A stretch of DNA of 64,000 nucleotides from Bacteroidota bacterium (GCA_030550275.1 JAUQPR010000012.1:1-64000), one strand, 5' to 3'. Counted from the stretch's first letter, positions 52,373-61,854 are shown. The notes: a model not told the origin generated them from the letters alone. Translations and numbers: made by a program.

Positions 52373-53202
52373 GCTCGAGGGCACTGACACTCCCCGCCTG
52401 GGAGGACATCTCCGCAGCGAGCCGATACTATTGGGGCTACCAGTACGAGCTGGGGCGCCGCGTCCTTGTCCCAGAGCTGCAGCGCCGAGGCATCTTTCAC
52501 CCCGGTGATGCCGTTGCAGAGATCGGCTGTGCCGAAGGGGGCGTGCTGATGTCCTTCGTCGAAGCAGGGGCAACTTCGGCGCTGGGGACCGATATTGCGC
52601 CCTTGCGCCTGGAGAGCGCCCGCCGCATCGCTGACCGGTTGGGCTTGCAGATCACCTTTGCCGTGCACGATATCCTTGCCGACCCCATCCCCGAATCCTG
52701 GCGCGGGCGCTACCATGTGGTGCTTCTGCGCGACGTTCTGGAGCATCTGGATTCTCCTGAAACCGCGCTGCGCCGAATTGCCCAACTGCTGCGCCCTGGC
52801 GGCTACCTCTACATCTCCTTCCCGCCCTACCCATCGCCGTACGGCGGGCATCAGCACCTGCTGCACAACCTCTGGGGCAAGCTCCCGTACGTGCATCTCC
52901 TGCCCGAACCCGTATTCGAGCGGCTCATCGCCAGCGGGCGGGAACCCGACCGCTCCGAGGTCCGCCGCCTGCGCCGCATCCGGCTGTCGTTCGGGCGTTT
53001 TCACCGCGCTGTGGCAGAATCCGGCTATCGAATCGTCCTCCAGAAGCACTACCTGCTTCGCCCCGTCTTCCGCTTCCGATTTGGGCTTCCGCTGCCGGCA
53101 ATTGAGCTCACCCCGCTGGCGCGCCTTCTGCCGGAGGTGTTCCAGTTCCTGTGCATGGAAGCCAGCTACGTTCTGCAATGCTGCGCCGAGTGCTCGTCGT
53201 AG
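52369..53202 (+). CDS. class I SAM-dependent methyltransferase (277 aa)
   Basis: Rossmann methyltransferase: motif I VAEIGCAEGGVLMSFVEAGA (about 46-65), acidic loop GTDIAPLRLESARRIAD, motif IV YHVVLLRDVLEHLDSPETAL, motif VI LRPGGYLYISFPPYPSPYGG. The His-rich loop GGHQHLLHNLWG suggests a small-molecule or sugar/lipid substrate. ATG overlaps the ATP-grasp stop, and its last 25 nt overlap the glycosyltransferase. Cell-envelope or natural-product modification is inferred from neighbours. Confidence 0.86.
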   Translation: MSSRALTLPAWEDISAASRYYWGYQYELGRRVLVPELQRRGIFHPGDAVAEIGCAEGGVLMSFVEAGATSALGTDIAPLRLESARRIADRLGLQITFAVHDILADPIPESWRGRYHVVLLRDVLEHLDSPETALRRIAQLLRPGGYLYISFPPYPSPYGGHQHLLHNLWGKLPYVHLLPEPVFERLIASGREPDRSEVRRLRRIRLSFGRFHRAVAESGYRIVLQKHYLLRPVFRFRFGLPLPAIELTPLARLLPEVFQFLCMEASYVLQCCAECSS

Positions 53203-54542
53203 CCTACTACTTCCCACCCTCGGGCGGTCCAGGTGTACAACGCGTCCTCAAACATGTGCGCTACCTTCCGGAATTCGGCTGGGAGCCGGTCGTGCTCACC
53301 GTGCGCGATGGGGAGTTTCCCGCACGCGATCCCAGCCTGCTGCAGGAGCTCCCCCCGAATGTCCACGTGGAGCGCACCCCGATTCTGGAGCCCTACGCCC
53401 TCTACCGCCGCCTGACGCGCCGCCACGGTACGCCCATCGACGTACAGGTGCTCACCACCGAGCCACCGCGCCGCAGCATCGCCGAACGGCTTGCCCACTG
53501 GATCCGCGCCACCTTCTTCATTCCCGACGCCCGAGTCGGCTGGCTGTTGACGGCACTTCCGGCAGCCCGGCGCCTGCTGCGCCGCTACCGCATCGAGGTC
53601 CTCTACAGCTCCTCCCCGCCCTACACCTGCGCGCTGATTGCCCGGCAACTCAAACGCCGCTACGGGCTGCCCTGGATCGCCGGCTTCCGCGACCCTTGGA
53701 CTGGATTCCTGACCACCCCACGCCGCTGGTGGCTGCCAGCCTGGATTGACCGACGCCTGGAGCACTCGGTCTTCCGCGAAGCAGACCTCATCGAATGCGC
53801 CTGGGAAGGCATCGCCGAGGATGCCCTGCGCAAGTACAGCGACCTGCCGGCGGAGAAGTTCGTGCACATCCCCAACGGATTCGACCCCGCCGATTACCCT
53901 CCGGCGCCAACCGAACGCAACGCCCGCTTTACGCTCACCTACAGCGGCTCCCTCTACGGTCGGCGCAACCCCGCTGTGGTGCTTGCGGCACTGGAGCTGC
54001 TCCAGCGCTCCGGACAGCTCCGCGCCGAAGAGCTCTGCTTCCGCATCGTGGGACGCTGTGGAGAGGACGTGCTGCAGACGCTGCGCCAATCCCCGCTTTT
54101 TGACTCCATCGAGCTGACCGGCTATGTGCCGCACCGCGAGAGCCTGCGCCACGTCGTTTCCTCCGATGCCCTTCTGCTCATCGTGGACGATGCCCCGGAA
54201 AGCCACGCAATTGTGCCGGGCAAGCTCTTTGAGTACCTCGGTGCGGGCAAACCCATCCTGGCGATCGCTCCGCACGGCAGCGCAGTCGAGCGCCTGCTCC
54301 ACCAGACCGGATGCGGCGAGGTTGCCGAGCGTACAGAGGTGGAGCGCTGCGCGGAGATTCTGCACCGCTACATCCGCGCCTGGCGCGGCGAGAAGGTCCC
54401 GCTACCGCAGCCGCGTCCGGAGGTCATCCGGCAGTACGAACGCCGAACCGCCGCCCAGCGCCTGGCGCAGCTCTTGGACCAGCTCAGCGCCTTACAGCCC
54501 CGCCAAAAGGACCATTACCCCCAGCACCACCGTGCTGAGTAG
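53178..54542 (+). CDS. glycosyltransferase family 4-like (454 aa)
   Basis: GT-B enzyme. The N-terminal domain starts VLVVAYYFPPSGGPGVQRVLKHV, followed by PWIAGFRDPWTGFL; the C-terminal domain has FTLTYSGSLYGRRNPAVVL, ELTGYVPHRESL, and the nucleotide-sugar binding ESHAIVPGKLFEYLGAGKPILAI with catalytic-type Glu. Resembles WbpH/WcaI-like transferases. Last gene of the lpd-led operon. 51 nt at its 3' end overlap the convergent transporter gene. Confidence 0.88.
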   Translation: MLRRVLVVAYYFPPSGGPGVQRVLKHVRYLPEFGWEPVVLTVRDGEFPARDPSLLQELPPNVHVERTPILEPYALYRRLTRRHGTPIDVQVLTTEPPRRSIAERLAHWIRATFFIPDARVGWLLTALPAARRLLRRYRIEVLYSSSPPYTCALIARQLKRRYGLPWIAGFRDPWTGFLTTPRRWWLPAWIDRRLEHSVFREADLIECAWEGIAEDALRKYSDLPAEKFVHIPNGFDPADYPPAPTERNARFTLTYSGSLYGRRNPAVVLAALELLQRSGQLRAEELCFRIVGRCGEDVLQTLRQSPLFDSIELTGYVPHRESLRHVVSSDALLLIVDDAPESHAIVPGKLFEYLGAGKPILAIAPHGSAVERLLHQTGCGEVAERTEVERCAEILHRYIRAWRGEKVPLPQPRPEVIRQYERRTAAQRLAQLLDQLSALQPRQKDHYPQHHRAE

Positions 54543-55985
54543 GTTCATCGCCACGCCGGTGCGCACCATCTGCGGTAACGGGAGCATCCCCGTTGCATAC
54601 GCGATCGCATTCGGCGGTGTGGCAACCGGGAGCATAAACGCACACGAGGTCGCCAGCGCGATCGCAACAACCATCGGCAACTGTGGCAAGCCCAGCGCTG
54701 GCAGCAACGGCGTCACAACCGGCAGCAGCAGTGCCGCCAGCGCGGTGTTGGAGAGCACCTCCGTTGAGAGATTCGCCGCCAGGATAAGCCCAAGGACGCT
54801 CACCATCACGGGCACGCTGCCCAAGGCATTGGTCAGCAGCCGGGTCAGCACCGCCGCCGTCTGGGTTTGCACAAGCAACCCCGAGAGCGCCAATCCACCT
54901 CCGAAGAGCAGCAGCGTGCCCCAATCGATCTGCTGTGCGTGGCGCCACTCCAGCAGCGCTCCCTCGTTCCTGCCCGCCGGCAGCACGAATAGGAGCATCG
55001 CCCCCAGGAGCACGGTATTCCACTCCTGCAGCCAGCGCAGCCCAGGAAGTTGCTGCAACAGCGGTTGCAGCAGCCACCCCAGCACAACCGCTGCCCCTAC
55101 AGCAATGACGCGCCGCTGCGCTGGAGAGAGCGGGGCAAGCTCGCGGTAGCTCCGTAGCAGGTACTCCTGCGCAGCAGCGTCCATTGCTCCGCTGAGCCGG
55201 AACTGCCACCGCAGCACCATCCACCCGCACAGCAGCAGTACCACCCCTGCGGGGAGCCCGAACGCAAGCCACTGCACGAACCCAATCTCCATGCCATATT
55301 GGCGCAGCACCCCTACGGCAATCCCGTTGGGAGCGGTGCCCACGATCGTGGTCATCCCACCGATGGAAGCTGCCCAGGCAACCCCCAGGACGCACGCTGC
55401 AGCCATACCACCGCGGGGCTGCCCAATCTGCTGTGCAATCCCCACCGCAACCGGCATGAAGAGCACTGCCGTTGCAGTGTTGTTGAGCCACGCCGATACG
55501 CTCATGACCGCAACCATGAGCACCAGCAGCACCCGTGGGTACGTGCGCGCCACCCCCGCTCGGCTGAGCATCCACAGCGCCCAGCGCCGGTCCAGCTCGT
55601 ACCGTTGCAGCGCTTGCGCAAGCAGGAAGGACCCCAAAAACAGCAGCACAATCGGGTCGGCATAGGCACGCAGGAGCTCCGTTGCCGCAATGGGCTGCGC
55701 TCCGCCGGTAGATTCCCAGCGGAGAAGTCGCAGCAGTGGGGCAACCGCCGCCGGCAGTAGTGCCGTCACCGCAAGCGGGACGACCTCGCCCAGCCACCAG
55801 CAGAGCATCCACCAGAGCAGCCCCAGCACGCGCTGAACCGTCTGCTCCATCATCGGCAGCGCTTCCGGCACCACCCCAAGGTGGCGCAATGGCTCCTCGA
55901 AGATGCCCAAGGGCGGCGCCACCACCGCTGCCAACAGCCCCAGCGGACCCGCCACGAGCAACACCCACCATCGGATTCCGCGCAT
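54492..55985 (-). CDS. DASS (SLC13) family sodium/dicarboxylate symporter-like transporter
   Basis: 497 aa with about 12 membrane helices. The two SNT-type motifs that hold sodium and a substrate carboxylate are seen as VSAWLNNTATAVLFMPV (about 170) and LSTEVLSNTALAALLLPV (about 412), with GGMTTIVGTAPNGIAVG and FMLPVATPPNAIAYATG hairpins. Predicted substrates are C4-dicarboxylates or sulfate. ATG 55983-55985 (MRGIRWW) chosen; the frame extended to 56312 lies antisense to the next gene. A CATCTTTG near-box is at 56022-56029. Confidence 0.9.
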   Translation of the reverse strand: MRGIRWWVLLVAGPLGLLAAVVAPPLGIFEEPLRHLGVVPEALPMMEQTVQRVLGLLWWMLCWWLGEVVPLAVTALLPAAVAPLLRLLRWESTGGAQPIAATELLRAYADPIVLLFLGSFLLAQALQRYELDRRWALWMLSRAGVARTYPRVLLVLMVAVMSVSAWLNNTATAVLFMPVAVGIAQQIGQPRGGMAAACVLGVAWAASIGGMTTIVGTAPNGIAVGVLRQYGMEIGFVQWLAFGLPAGVVLLLCGWMVLRWQFRLSGAMDAAAQEYLLRSYRELAPLSPAQRRVIAVGAAVVLGWLLQPLLQQLPGLRWLQEWNTVLLGAMLLFVLPAGRNEGALLEWRHAQQIDWGTLLLFGGGLALSGLLVQTQTAAVLTRLLTNALGSVPVMVSVLGLILAANLSTEVLSNTALAALLLPVVTPLLPALGLPQLPMVVAIALATSCAFMLPVATPPNAIAYATGMLPLPQMVRTGVAMNLLSTVVLGVMVLLAGL

Positions 55986-56079
55986 CAGGGTGCAACGCTT
56001 CAACTCCAACTGCCACTGGCACAAAGATGCCAAATGGATGCAACTTCGCCGGCATGCTTGCCTATTGCGGGCAAAGCTG

Positions 56080-56087
56080 TAATTTGG
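56080..56087 (+). promoter_or_regulatory. near-consensus -7 box (TAATTTGG) for the secreted glycosidase-like gene
   Basis: One mismatch, 28 nt before ATG 56116, in the 130 nt divergent gap with the transporter. Confidence 0.35.
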
Positions 56088-56115
56088 CAGCGGCTCGTTA
56101 CCTGCACACGCTCGG

Positions 56116-59043
56116 ATGAAGCTGAGTCGAATCCTCAGCGGCGTCGTTGTCCCTGCGCTGCTACTTGCCCAGCCGCTACGCTCGCCCTTCCCCTTCCTGC
56201 CCGCTCTGCAAACCCCATTGGAGCCGGTCTGGTGGGAGCAGCTCCAGGATTCTTCGGGGAACGGCGGCTGGCTCATCCCCCGCGGCGGTGAGCTGCACGC
56301 TCCGGATGGCACTCCCCGGCGCCTCTTCGGCGTTGTGCTCTACAACACGGCGTGCTTCCCCGACAGCACCACCGCAATTGCCGTTGCCCAACGGCTCCAA
56401 GCCCTGGGATTCAACGCCGTCGCACTGGTGGGGATCGACTACTCCAACTGGGACGCCTCCAGCATCCTGCAGAGCGGAACGAGCTCCTCAGCACTCTCTC
56501 CGGCGCAGATGCAGCGGCTGGATTGGTTCATCTCCCAGCTTGCCCGGCACAATATCGCGGTCTTCCTGGCTCTCCATGCACGCTGGACTCCGCGAACGGG
56601 CGATGGTGTCCCACGCCGCGATTCCATCCCCACGTACGGTCGAGCGGTCCTGTACACCGATTCCGCCTTCCAGCAGCGGCACCGCGCCATCGTGCGCCTG
56701 CTACTGGAGCACGTCAACCCCTACACCGGACGGGCATACAGGAGCGACCCCGCTATTGCCGGCGTGTGGCTGACCTGGGATAACTCGCTCTTGAACTTCT
56801 GGGTCAACAACCAGCTCCGCCATCCGGGCGGGATACTCTCCCACTTCCACAGCCGCCAATTGGACACGCTCTTTGCGGCTTTCCTCCGCCGCAAGTACGG
56901 CAGCGACGCTGCGCTCCGCGCGGCATGGTCCGTCCCCGCCGCCGATACGCAGAACTTCATCCCCAATGGCAGCTTCGAGGATGAGTTCTCGCTACAGTGG
57001 ACCTTCAGCTCCAACAGCGCCGTTGCCCAGGCTGTCTTCCGACTCACGGAGACAAACGTCCGGCACGGGCGCTTTGCTGGGCTGGTTCGGATTGCACGGA
57101 CCAACGGCTCGCCCAGCAGTGTGATTCTGTACAACGGAACGCAGGTACAGCAAGACCGGCTCTACGAGCTGCGTTTCTGGGCTCGGGCATCGCATCCGCA
57201 GCGCCCGTTGCGGCTGCAGGTGTACAACGGCGAATTCCCCTACCAGAACCTGGGGCTGTACCGCGATACCGTGCTCGGTACCGCGTGGCAGGAGTTCCGT
57301 CTGCGCTTCCGTGCCCCGGAGACCGCCCCAGCAGCACGGCTCATCTTCTACCTTGGGCAGGATACGGGCGAGGTTGTCCTCGACGATGTCCGCCTCCACA
57401 TGCTCGACGAAAGCCCGCTCCAGCCCGGTGAAGCGCTTGCGACCGTCTCGATTGCCCGCTCGCTGTACGGCGACCTCCTCGGCGCCACCCCTCAGCGCAT
57501 GCGCGACAACGTGGAGTTCTACACCGCGCTCCAGCAGCGCTACTACGAATCCATGTCCCGCTTCCTGCGCGATAGCCTGGGCTACCGAGGCATCATCCTG
57601 GCAGGGACGCTGCTCTCCACCTTCAACGACCTGTGGAGCATGCAGGCGATGGATGGCATCGTCGGCTCCACTGGCTGGGACTACCGACGCAACCGGACCG
57701 AGCCGCAAGGGAGCTGGTTCATCGCCAACACCCCGATGCTGGGGCACACTGCGGCGGGGAACCTACCGGGGATCGCCCGAGCTTCTGTGCGCGATAAGCT
57801 CAGCATCGGTCTCTTCTTCATGCCCTTCCCCTCAGCGCATATGGCAGAGATGCCGTTGCTGCTGTCCGCCTACGGGGCATATCAGGGCTGGGATGCGGTG
57901 TTTCTGAACTACGGCGCCGATTCGCGCGAGACCTATACAACCCCGTTCGTGGGACGCGACAAGCACTACGAACTATGGGCACACAGCGCGGTCATGAGCC
58001 TGGCTCCCTCCGCAGCGATTGCCTTCCGGAACGGGCTCATCCGCCTGGGGCGGGATTCGCTCCCGCTGCAGCAGACCCGCGCGGCACTGCTGCGCCCCCA
58101 GTGGCAACAGGGCAGCTTCTGGCTCCGCTTCGGAGCGGATAACCGCATCATGCTCTTCCGACGTGTCTTCTTCGATTCACTCGAGGCATCGCAGCAGAGC
58201 GTGCAACCGCAGCGGCAGGTGCCGGAGCTGCGCGAGCCCGACCTGTCACGGCTGCTCTCCGATACGGAGGAACTGCTGTGGAACGCGCTCGATACGCTCT
58301 TCACCGTCACCACGCCGCGCTACATCGCCGTCACGGGTCGCCTGAAGGGCATCCTCCAGGTTGGTCCGCTGCGCGTGGAACGGCTCGATAGCGGCTGGGT
58401 CGGTACTGTGACGTGGCTCTCCCTGGATACGGCACCGCTCCCGCAGGCGCGCCGCTCGCTGCTAACGGCAGTGTCCCGCGCCTGCAACAGCAACGCCGTC
58501 TGGGAGGGCTCCACCTCCATCTGGCAGGGCTGGGGCACTGCCCCGATGGTACTGGAAGCTCTGCAACTCCGGCTGTCGTGGGAGTCCACCGCCGATACCA
58601 TCCTCGTCTACGGGCTGGATTCGCTGGGGAGGCTGGCAAGCGGACCCTTCTCGGTTGACCGCCTCCCCGGCGGACGTGTGAGCTTCCGATTGGACCAAAC
58701 TGCCCTGCTGCAGCACACCCCCTGGTTCCTCATCGAGCAGCGCTGGAAACCTACCGACACCACCTCTGTCGCCGAAGATGGGGGGCCGCCCGCAGCATGG
58801 CTGCGCGTCACGCCGCATCCTGCTGGGCGCGGTGGGCGCGTGGAGTTCCTCCTCCCGCCGACGGCTGCCGCAGCAACGCTCCTTCTGGTCGATCCACTCG
58901 GTCGCACCCAGCCACTCTGGCACGGACGCGCCGATGGCGCACTCCGCGAAGTGGCACTTCCGGCGCTTGCCCCGGCGCTCTACTGGCTGGAGCTGCGTAG
59001 TGGGCATTACTGCATCCGACATCCGGTGCTTGTCTCACCATAG
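56116..59043 (+). CDS. secreted glycoside-hydrolase-like protein with CBM and type IX sorting domain (975 aa)
   Basis: Signal peptide MKLSRILSGVVVPALLLAQ. An N-terminal TIM-barrel-like domain (about 45-280) has FGVVLYNTACFPDSTTAIAVA, FNAVALVGIDYSNW and IAVFLALHARWTPR. The strand-4 position, which in related families reads NEN, here reads WLTWDNSLLNF. A CenC-type carbohydrate-binding domain follows (FIPNGSFEDEFSLQWTF, about 283-420), then further barrel-like segments (RGIILAGTLLSTFNDLWSM) and a C-terminal sorting domain (RVTPHPAGRGG...LYWLELRSGH). Family is uncertain, GH5/GH42-like. Activity is doubtful because the expected acid/base Glu is not apparent. Confidence 0.75.
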   Translation: MKLSRILSGVVVPALLLAQPLRSPFPFLPALQTPLEPVWWEQLQDSSGNGGWLIPRGGELHAPDGTPRRLFGVVLYNTACFPDSTTAIAVAQRLQALGFNAVALVGIDYSNWDASSILQSGTSSSALSPAQMQRLDWFISQLARHNIAVFLALHARWTPRTGDGVPRRDSIPTYGRAVLYTDSAFQQRHRAIVRLLLEHVNPYTGRAYRSDPAIAGVWLTWDNSLLNFWVNNQLRHPGGILSHFHSRQLDTLFAAFLRRKYGSDAALRAAWSVPAADTQNFIPNGSFEDEFSLQWTFSSNSAVAQAVFRLTETNVRHGRFAGLVRIARTNGSPSSVILYNGTQVQQDRLYELRFWARASHPQRPLRLQVYNGEFPYQNLGLYRDTVLGTAWQEFRLRFRAPETAPAARLIFYLGQDTGEVVLDDVRLHMLDESPLQPGEALATVSIARSLYGDLLGATPQRMRDNVEFYTALQQRYYESMSRFLRDSLGYRGIILAGTLLSTFNDLWSMQAMDGIVGSTGWDYRRNRTEPQGSWFIANTPMLGHTAAGNLPGIARASVRDKLSIGLFFMPFPSAHMAEMPLLLSAYGAYQGWDAVFLNYGADSRETYTTPFVGRDKHYELWAHSAVMSLAPSAAIAFRNGLIRLGRDSLPLQQTRAALLRPQWQQGSFWLRFGADNRIMLFRRVFFDSLEASQQSVQPQRQVPELREPDLSRLLSDTEELLWNALDTLFTVTTPRYIAVTGRLKGILQVGPLRVERLDSGWVGTVTWLSLDTAPLPQARRSLLTAVSRACNSNAVWEGSTSIWQGWGTAPMVLEALQLRLSWESTADTILVYGLDSLGRLASGPFSVDRLPGGRVSFRLDQTALLQHTPWFLIEQRWKPTDTTSVAEDGGPPAAWLRVTPHPAGRGGRVEFLLPPTAAAATLLLVDPLGRTQPLWHGRADGALREVALPALAPALYWLELRSGHYCIRHPVLVSP

Positions 59044-59055
59044 CTTCGTGCTCCC

Positions 59056-59325
59056 ATGCAACTCTCCTTCGGCTCGCTTGTGCAGATGTTCCAGTTGGAG
59101 GGCTTGATCGCGCTGGGGCAGATTGAGAACCCTCTCTCCGGAACGCTGGAGCGCAACCTGGAGCATGCGCAGTTTATCATCGAGCTGCTTGCGCTGCTGC
59201 AGGAGAAGACCCAAGGGAACCTCAGCGCGGCTGAGAGCGCACAGCTCAACGCGGCGCTCACCGAGCTGCGTCTGCTCTACGTGGAGAGCCTCTCCGGTCC
59301 ATCGAATCCTCCCGAAAGGGCATGA
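59056..59325 (+). CDS. DUF1844 family protein (89 aa)
   Basis: Small conserved helical protein: FGSLVQMFQLEGLIALGQIE, NLEHAQFIIELLALLQEKTQ, GNLSAAESAQLNAALTELRL. This is the characteristic DUF1844 pattern, function unknown. 12 nt after the glycosidase-like gene; stop overlaps nadK as ATGA. Confidence 0.88.
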   Translation: MQLSFGSLVQMFQLEGLIALGQIENPLSGTLERNLEHAQFIIELLALLQEKTQGNLSAAESAQLNAALTELRLLYVESLSGPSNPPERA

Positions 59326-60200
59326 GGCAGTGCATCGGCTTATTCATCAACCTCGCCAACGCTGAAGCGGTCCGCTGGGCAAACTACAGCGCCCGCCGTC
59401 TGCTGGAGCTGGGAGCCGAGGTGTGCATCTCCCCGGAAGCGGTCCCACATATGGCTCCAGAGCTGCTGCCACAACTGCAGGTGCAGCCACCCGAGCAGTT
59501 TGCCAACATCGTGGATATCGTGCTCACCTTCGGCGGCGATGGCACGATGCTGGCAGCGGCTCAGCGCTTCCTGAGTAGCCAGCTCCCGCTCATGGGCGTC
59601 AATGTCGGAAAACTGGGTTTCCTGGCGGAGTTCAGCGTGGAGGAGCTCGACAGCGCACTCGACGCCCTCATCGGCGGGCACTACCGCATCGTGGACCGCA
59701 CGGTGCTGCAAGCCTCCGTCCACGGGAAGCGCTTCTACGCGCTCAACGACATCGTGGTCGAAAAGCACGCCTCCCCGCACATGATTCTGCTGCGTGCCTT
59801 TGTTAACGAACACCACGTTGCCGACTACCGTGCCGATGGGCTAATCGTAACCACCCCGACGGGTTCGACGGCGTACTCCCTCTCCTGTGGCGGACCGATC
59901 ATTGCGCCGTCGGCGCGCGTGCTGTGTCTGACTCCGATCTGCCCGCACACGCTCACGCTCCGCTCCCTCATCGTGCCCGATGATTGCCGTATCCGGCTGG
60001 AGCTGCTCTCGCGTGATCCTGCCGTTGTCGTCCCCGATGGGCAACTGCAGGAGCCTCTGGCGCGCGGCGAGCAGGTGCACATCGAGCTCTCGCCGCACGT
60101 TGTTAAGCTGGTCAAACACGCCGATAGCTCCTACTTCGACCTGCTGCGGCGCAAACTCCTCTGGGCAGCCGACGCTGCGAATGTGCCCTCGGCTCCGTAG
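59322..60200 (+). CDS. nadK: NAD kinase
   Basis: Phosphorylates NAD to NADP (292 aa). GGDGTML motif (VLTFGGDGTMLAAAQRF, about 67-83), NVGKLGFLAEF, NDIVVEK, and the TTPTGSTAYSLSCGGPI signature. ATG overlaps the DUF1844 stop. Upstream of a DnaQ-like exonuclease by 11 nt. Confidence 0.96.
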   Translation: MRQCIGLFINLANAEAVRWANYSARRLLELGAEVCISPEAVPHMAPELLPQLQVQPPEQFANIVDIVLTFGGDGTMLAAAQRFLSSQLPLMGVNVGKLGFLAEFSVEELDSALDALIGGHYRIVDRTVLQASVHGKRFYALNDIVVEKHASPHMILLRAFVNEHHVADYRADGLIVTTPTGSTAYSLSCGGPIIAPSARVLCLTPICPHTLTLRSLIVPDDCRIRLELLSRDPAVVVPDGQLQEPLARGEQVHIELSPHVVKLVKHADSSYFDLLRRKLLWAADAANVPSAP

Positions 60201-60211
60201 CCGCACGCCCG

Positions 60212-60778
60212 ATGAACTCGCTCTGGGATGCCCGCTACGTGGTCGTGGACGTAGAAACGAGCGGACACGATCCCCAGCGCCACCGCATCATCGAGATCGC
60301 CTGCGTCGTCGTGGAGTACGGAGCAACGACACAGCGCTTCAGCTCGCTGGTCCGCTGTGACGTTGCACCTCCGCCCAGCATCGTTCGGCTGACCGGCATT
60401 ACGCCGGAGATGCTGGCGCAAGCGCCTCCGGAGGCTGAGGTTATGGCGCGGGTTGCATCCCTGTTGCGCGTCAAGGGCAGCATCTTCGTTGCGCACAATG
60501 CTGCGTTCGACTGGCGCTTCGTGCGCGCTGCACTGGAGCGCAACGGCTATCCACGGCTGCATCTGCCGCGGTTGTGCACGCTGCGGCTGGCACAGCAGTT
60601 GGGGATTCCCGCTCCACGGGGGCTTGCTCACCTTTCGGACCGCTTTGGGCTGGGGCTGACCCGCCACCACCGCGCGGAATCCGATGCCGAAGCAACAGCC
60701 GAGCTGCTCAAAGCCCTGCTGCGGCTTGCATTCCAGCGCGGAATCGCCTCCCACCACGAACTCCTGCGATGGCGCTAA
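60212..60778 (+). CDS. DnaQ-like DEDDh 3'-5' exonuclease (188 aa)
   Basis: ExoI motif YVVVDVETSGHDPQRHRIIEIA (Asp-Glu pair about residues 13-15), ExoII FVAHNAAFDWRFVRAAL, ExoIII RHHRAESDAEATAELL with the His-Asp of the DEDDh type. Lone exonuclease, similar to the epsilon-like half that in several bacteria is fused to a UvrC/Cho-like nuclease. Here the halves are separate genes overlapping by 10 nt in a different frame. Confidence 0.9.
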   Translation: MNSLWDARYVVVDVETSGHDPQRHRIIEIACVVVEYGATTQRFSSLVRCDVAPPPSIVRLTGITPEMLAQAPPEAEVMARVASLLRVKGSIFVAHNAAFDWRFVRAALERNGYPRLHLPRLCTLRLAQQLGIPAPRGLAHLSDRFGLGLTRHHRAESDAEATAELLKALLRLAFQRGIASHHELLRWR

Positions 60779-61854
60779 GCCAAGCCCGACTGCGCCTCCA
60801 TGCAGCTCAGGCGCCACCGTGCCCTGGCGTGTACAGCTTCCACGACCGCAGCGGGAAAACGCTCTATGTTGGCAAATCGCGCAACCTGCGGCAACGGCTG
60901 GCAAGCTACTGTTCGCCCTCGGCACTGCAGAATCCGGCAATCCCACTGCTGCTCCGGCAAGCCCACGAGCTGCGTTGGGAGACCACACCCTCGGAGCTTT
61001 CGGCGCTTCTGCGCGAATTTGAGCGGATCCGGCTGGAGCAGCCGCCGTTCAACGTCCAAGGGAAGGTGGCACGGCGCTTTGGCTTCCTGAGAATCACTTG
61101 CGAGCGCTTCCCTCGGCTTCTCCCGGCACCTTGGCGCGCCACCGATGCGGAGCTGTGGATTGGACCTCTGCCCGACCGGGAAAGCGCTGAGCTGCTCCTG
61201 GAGCTACTGCAACGGCTCTACGGCATCCGTCCGTGCTCGGGAGCGCTTGCGCGCGCACCGCACGAGTCGGCATGCCTGTACCGCGAGCTACGCAACTGCG
61301 CTGCACCGTGCAACGGCAGCATCTCCGCAGAGGGCTACGCTGAGCGGCTGGAGGCGCTCCGGCACGATGCCCGCACTGGATTACTCCAGTGGGCAGCGGC
61401 AGCAGCCGAACGCATGCATGCGCTTGCCCGGCGATGGCGCTTTGAGGAGGCGCAGCGGTGGCATCGGCTCGGGCGCTTCCTCCGGCGCTGGCACGCCAGC
61501 GGGTTCGGGCTCATCCCCGCATATGCCAGCGGTGTTGTGGCACTGCCCTGCACTCAAGGCTCATACGAGCTGTACTGCATCCATGGGGCACGGCTCCATG
61601 CTCGCGTTCACTGCTGCAGCACAGAGCTGGAGCGCTGGTGTGCGGAATTCCATGCCGTGCTGCATCAGCCCGCACCGCCGCCCAGCCTCTGGGAGCTGGA
61701 GCAGTTCTGGCTCCTTGCCCGCTGGATGTCCATCCCGCGCGAAGTATCGCCACAACATCTGCCGGCTCCCGCCGAAGCGGTGCGCTGCGCGGCGAACGGA
61801 ACCACTCCCGAACCACACGCTCGGCTGGCTTCCCCCGAGGCGTATACCCGGTGA
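60769..61854 (+). CDS. GIY-YIG nuclease, UvrC/Cho-like (361 aa)
   Basis: N-terminal GIY-YIG domain: GVYSFHDRSGKTLYVGKSRNLRQRLASY (GVYxF plus YVGKS; Arg in RQRL, Glu in LLREFERI). The middle part has PHESACLYRELRNCAAPCNG, the UvrC-type Cys-rich region, then an alpha-helical stretch and no (HhH)2 or endoV-like domain, which matches Cho homologues. ATG 60769 overlaps the exonuclease gene. The last 344 nt overlap an antisense gene. Confidence 0.88.
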   Translation: MALSQARLRLHAAQAPPCPGVYSFHDRSGKTLYVGKSRNLRQRLASYCSPSALQNPAIPLLLRQAHELRWETTPSELSALLREFERIRLEQPPFNVQGKVARRFGFLRITCERFPRLLPAPWRATDAELWIGPLPDRESAELLLELLQRLYGIRPCSGALARAPHESACLYRELRNCAAPCNGSISAEGYAERLEALRHDARTGLLQWAAAAAERMHALARRWRFEEAQRWHRLGRFLRRWHASGFGLIPAYASGVVALPCTQGSYELYCIHGARLHARVHCCSTELERWCAEFHAVLHQPAPPPSLWELEQFWLLARWMSIPREVSPQHLPAPAEAVRCAANGTTPEPHARLASPEAYTR

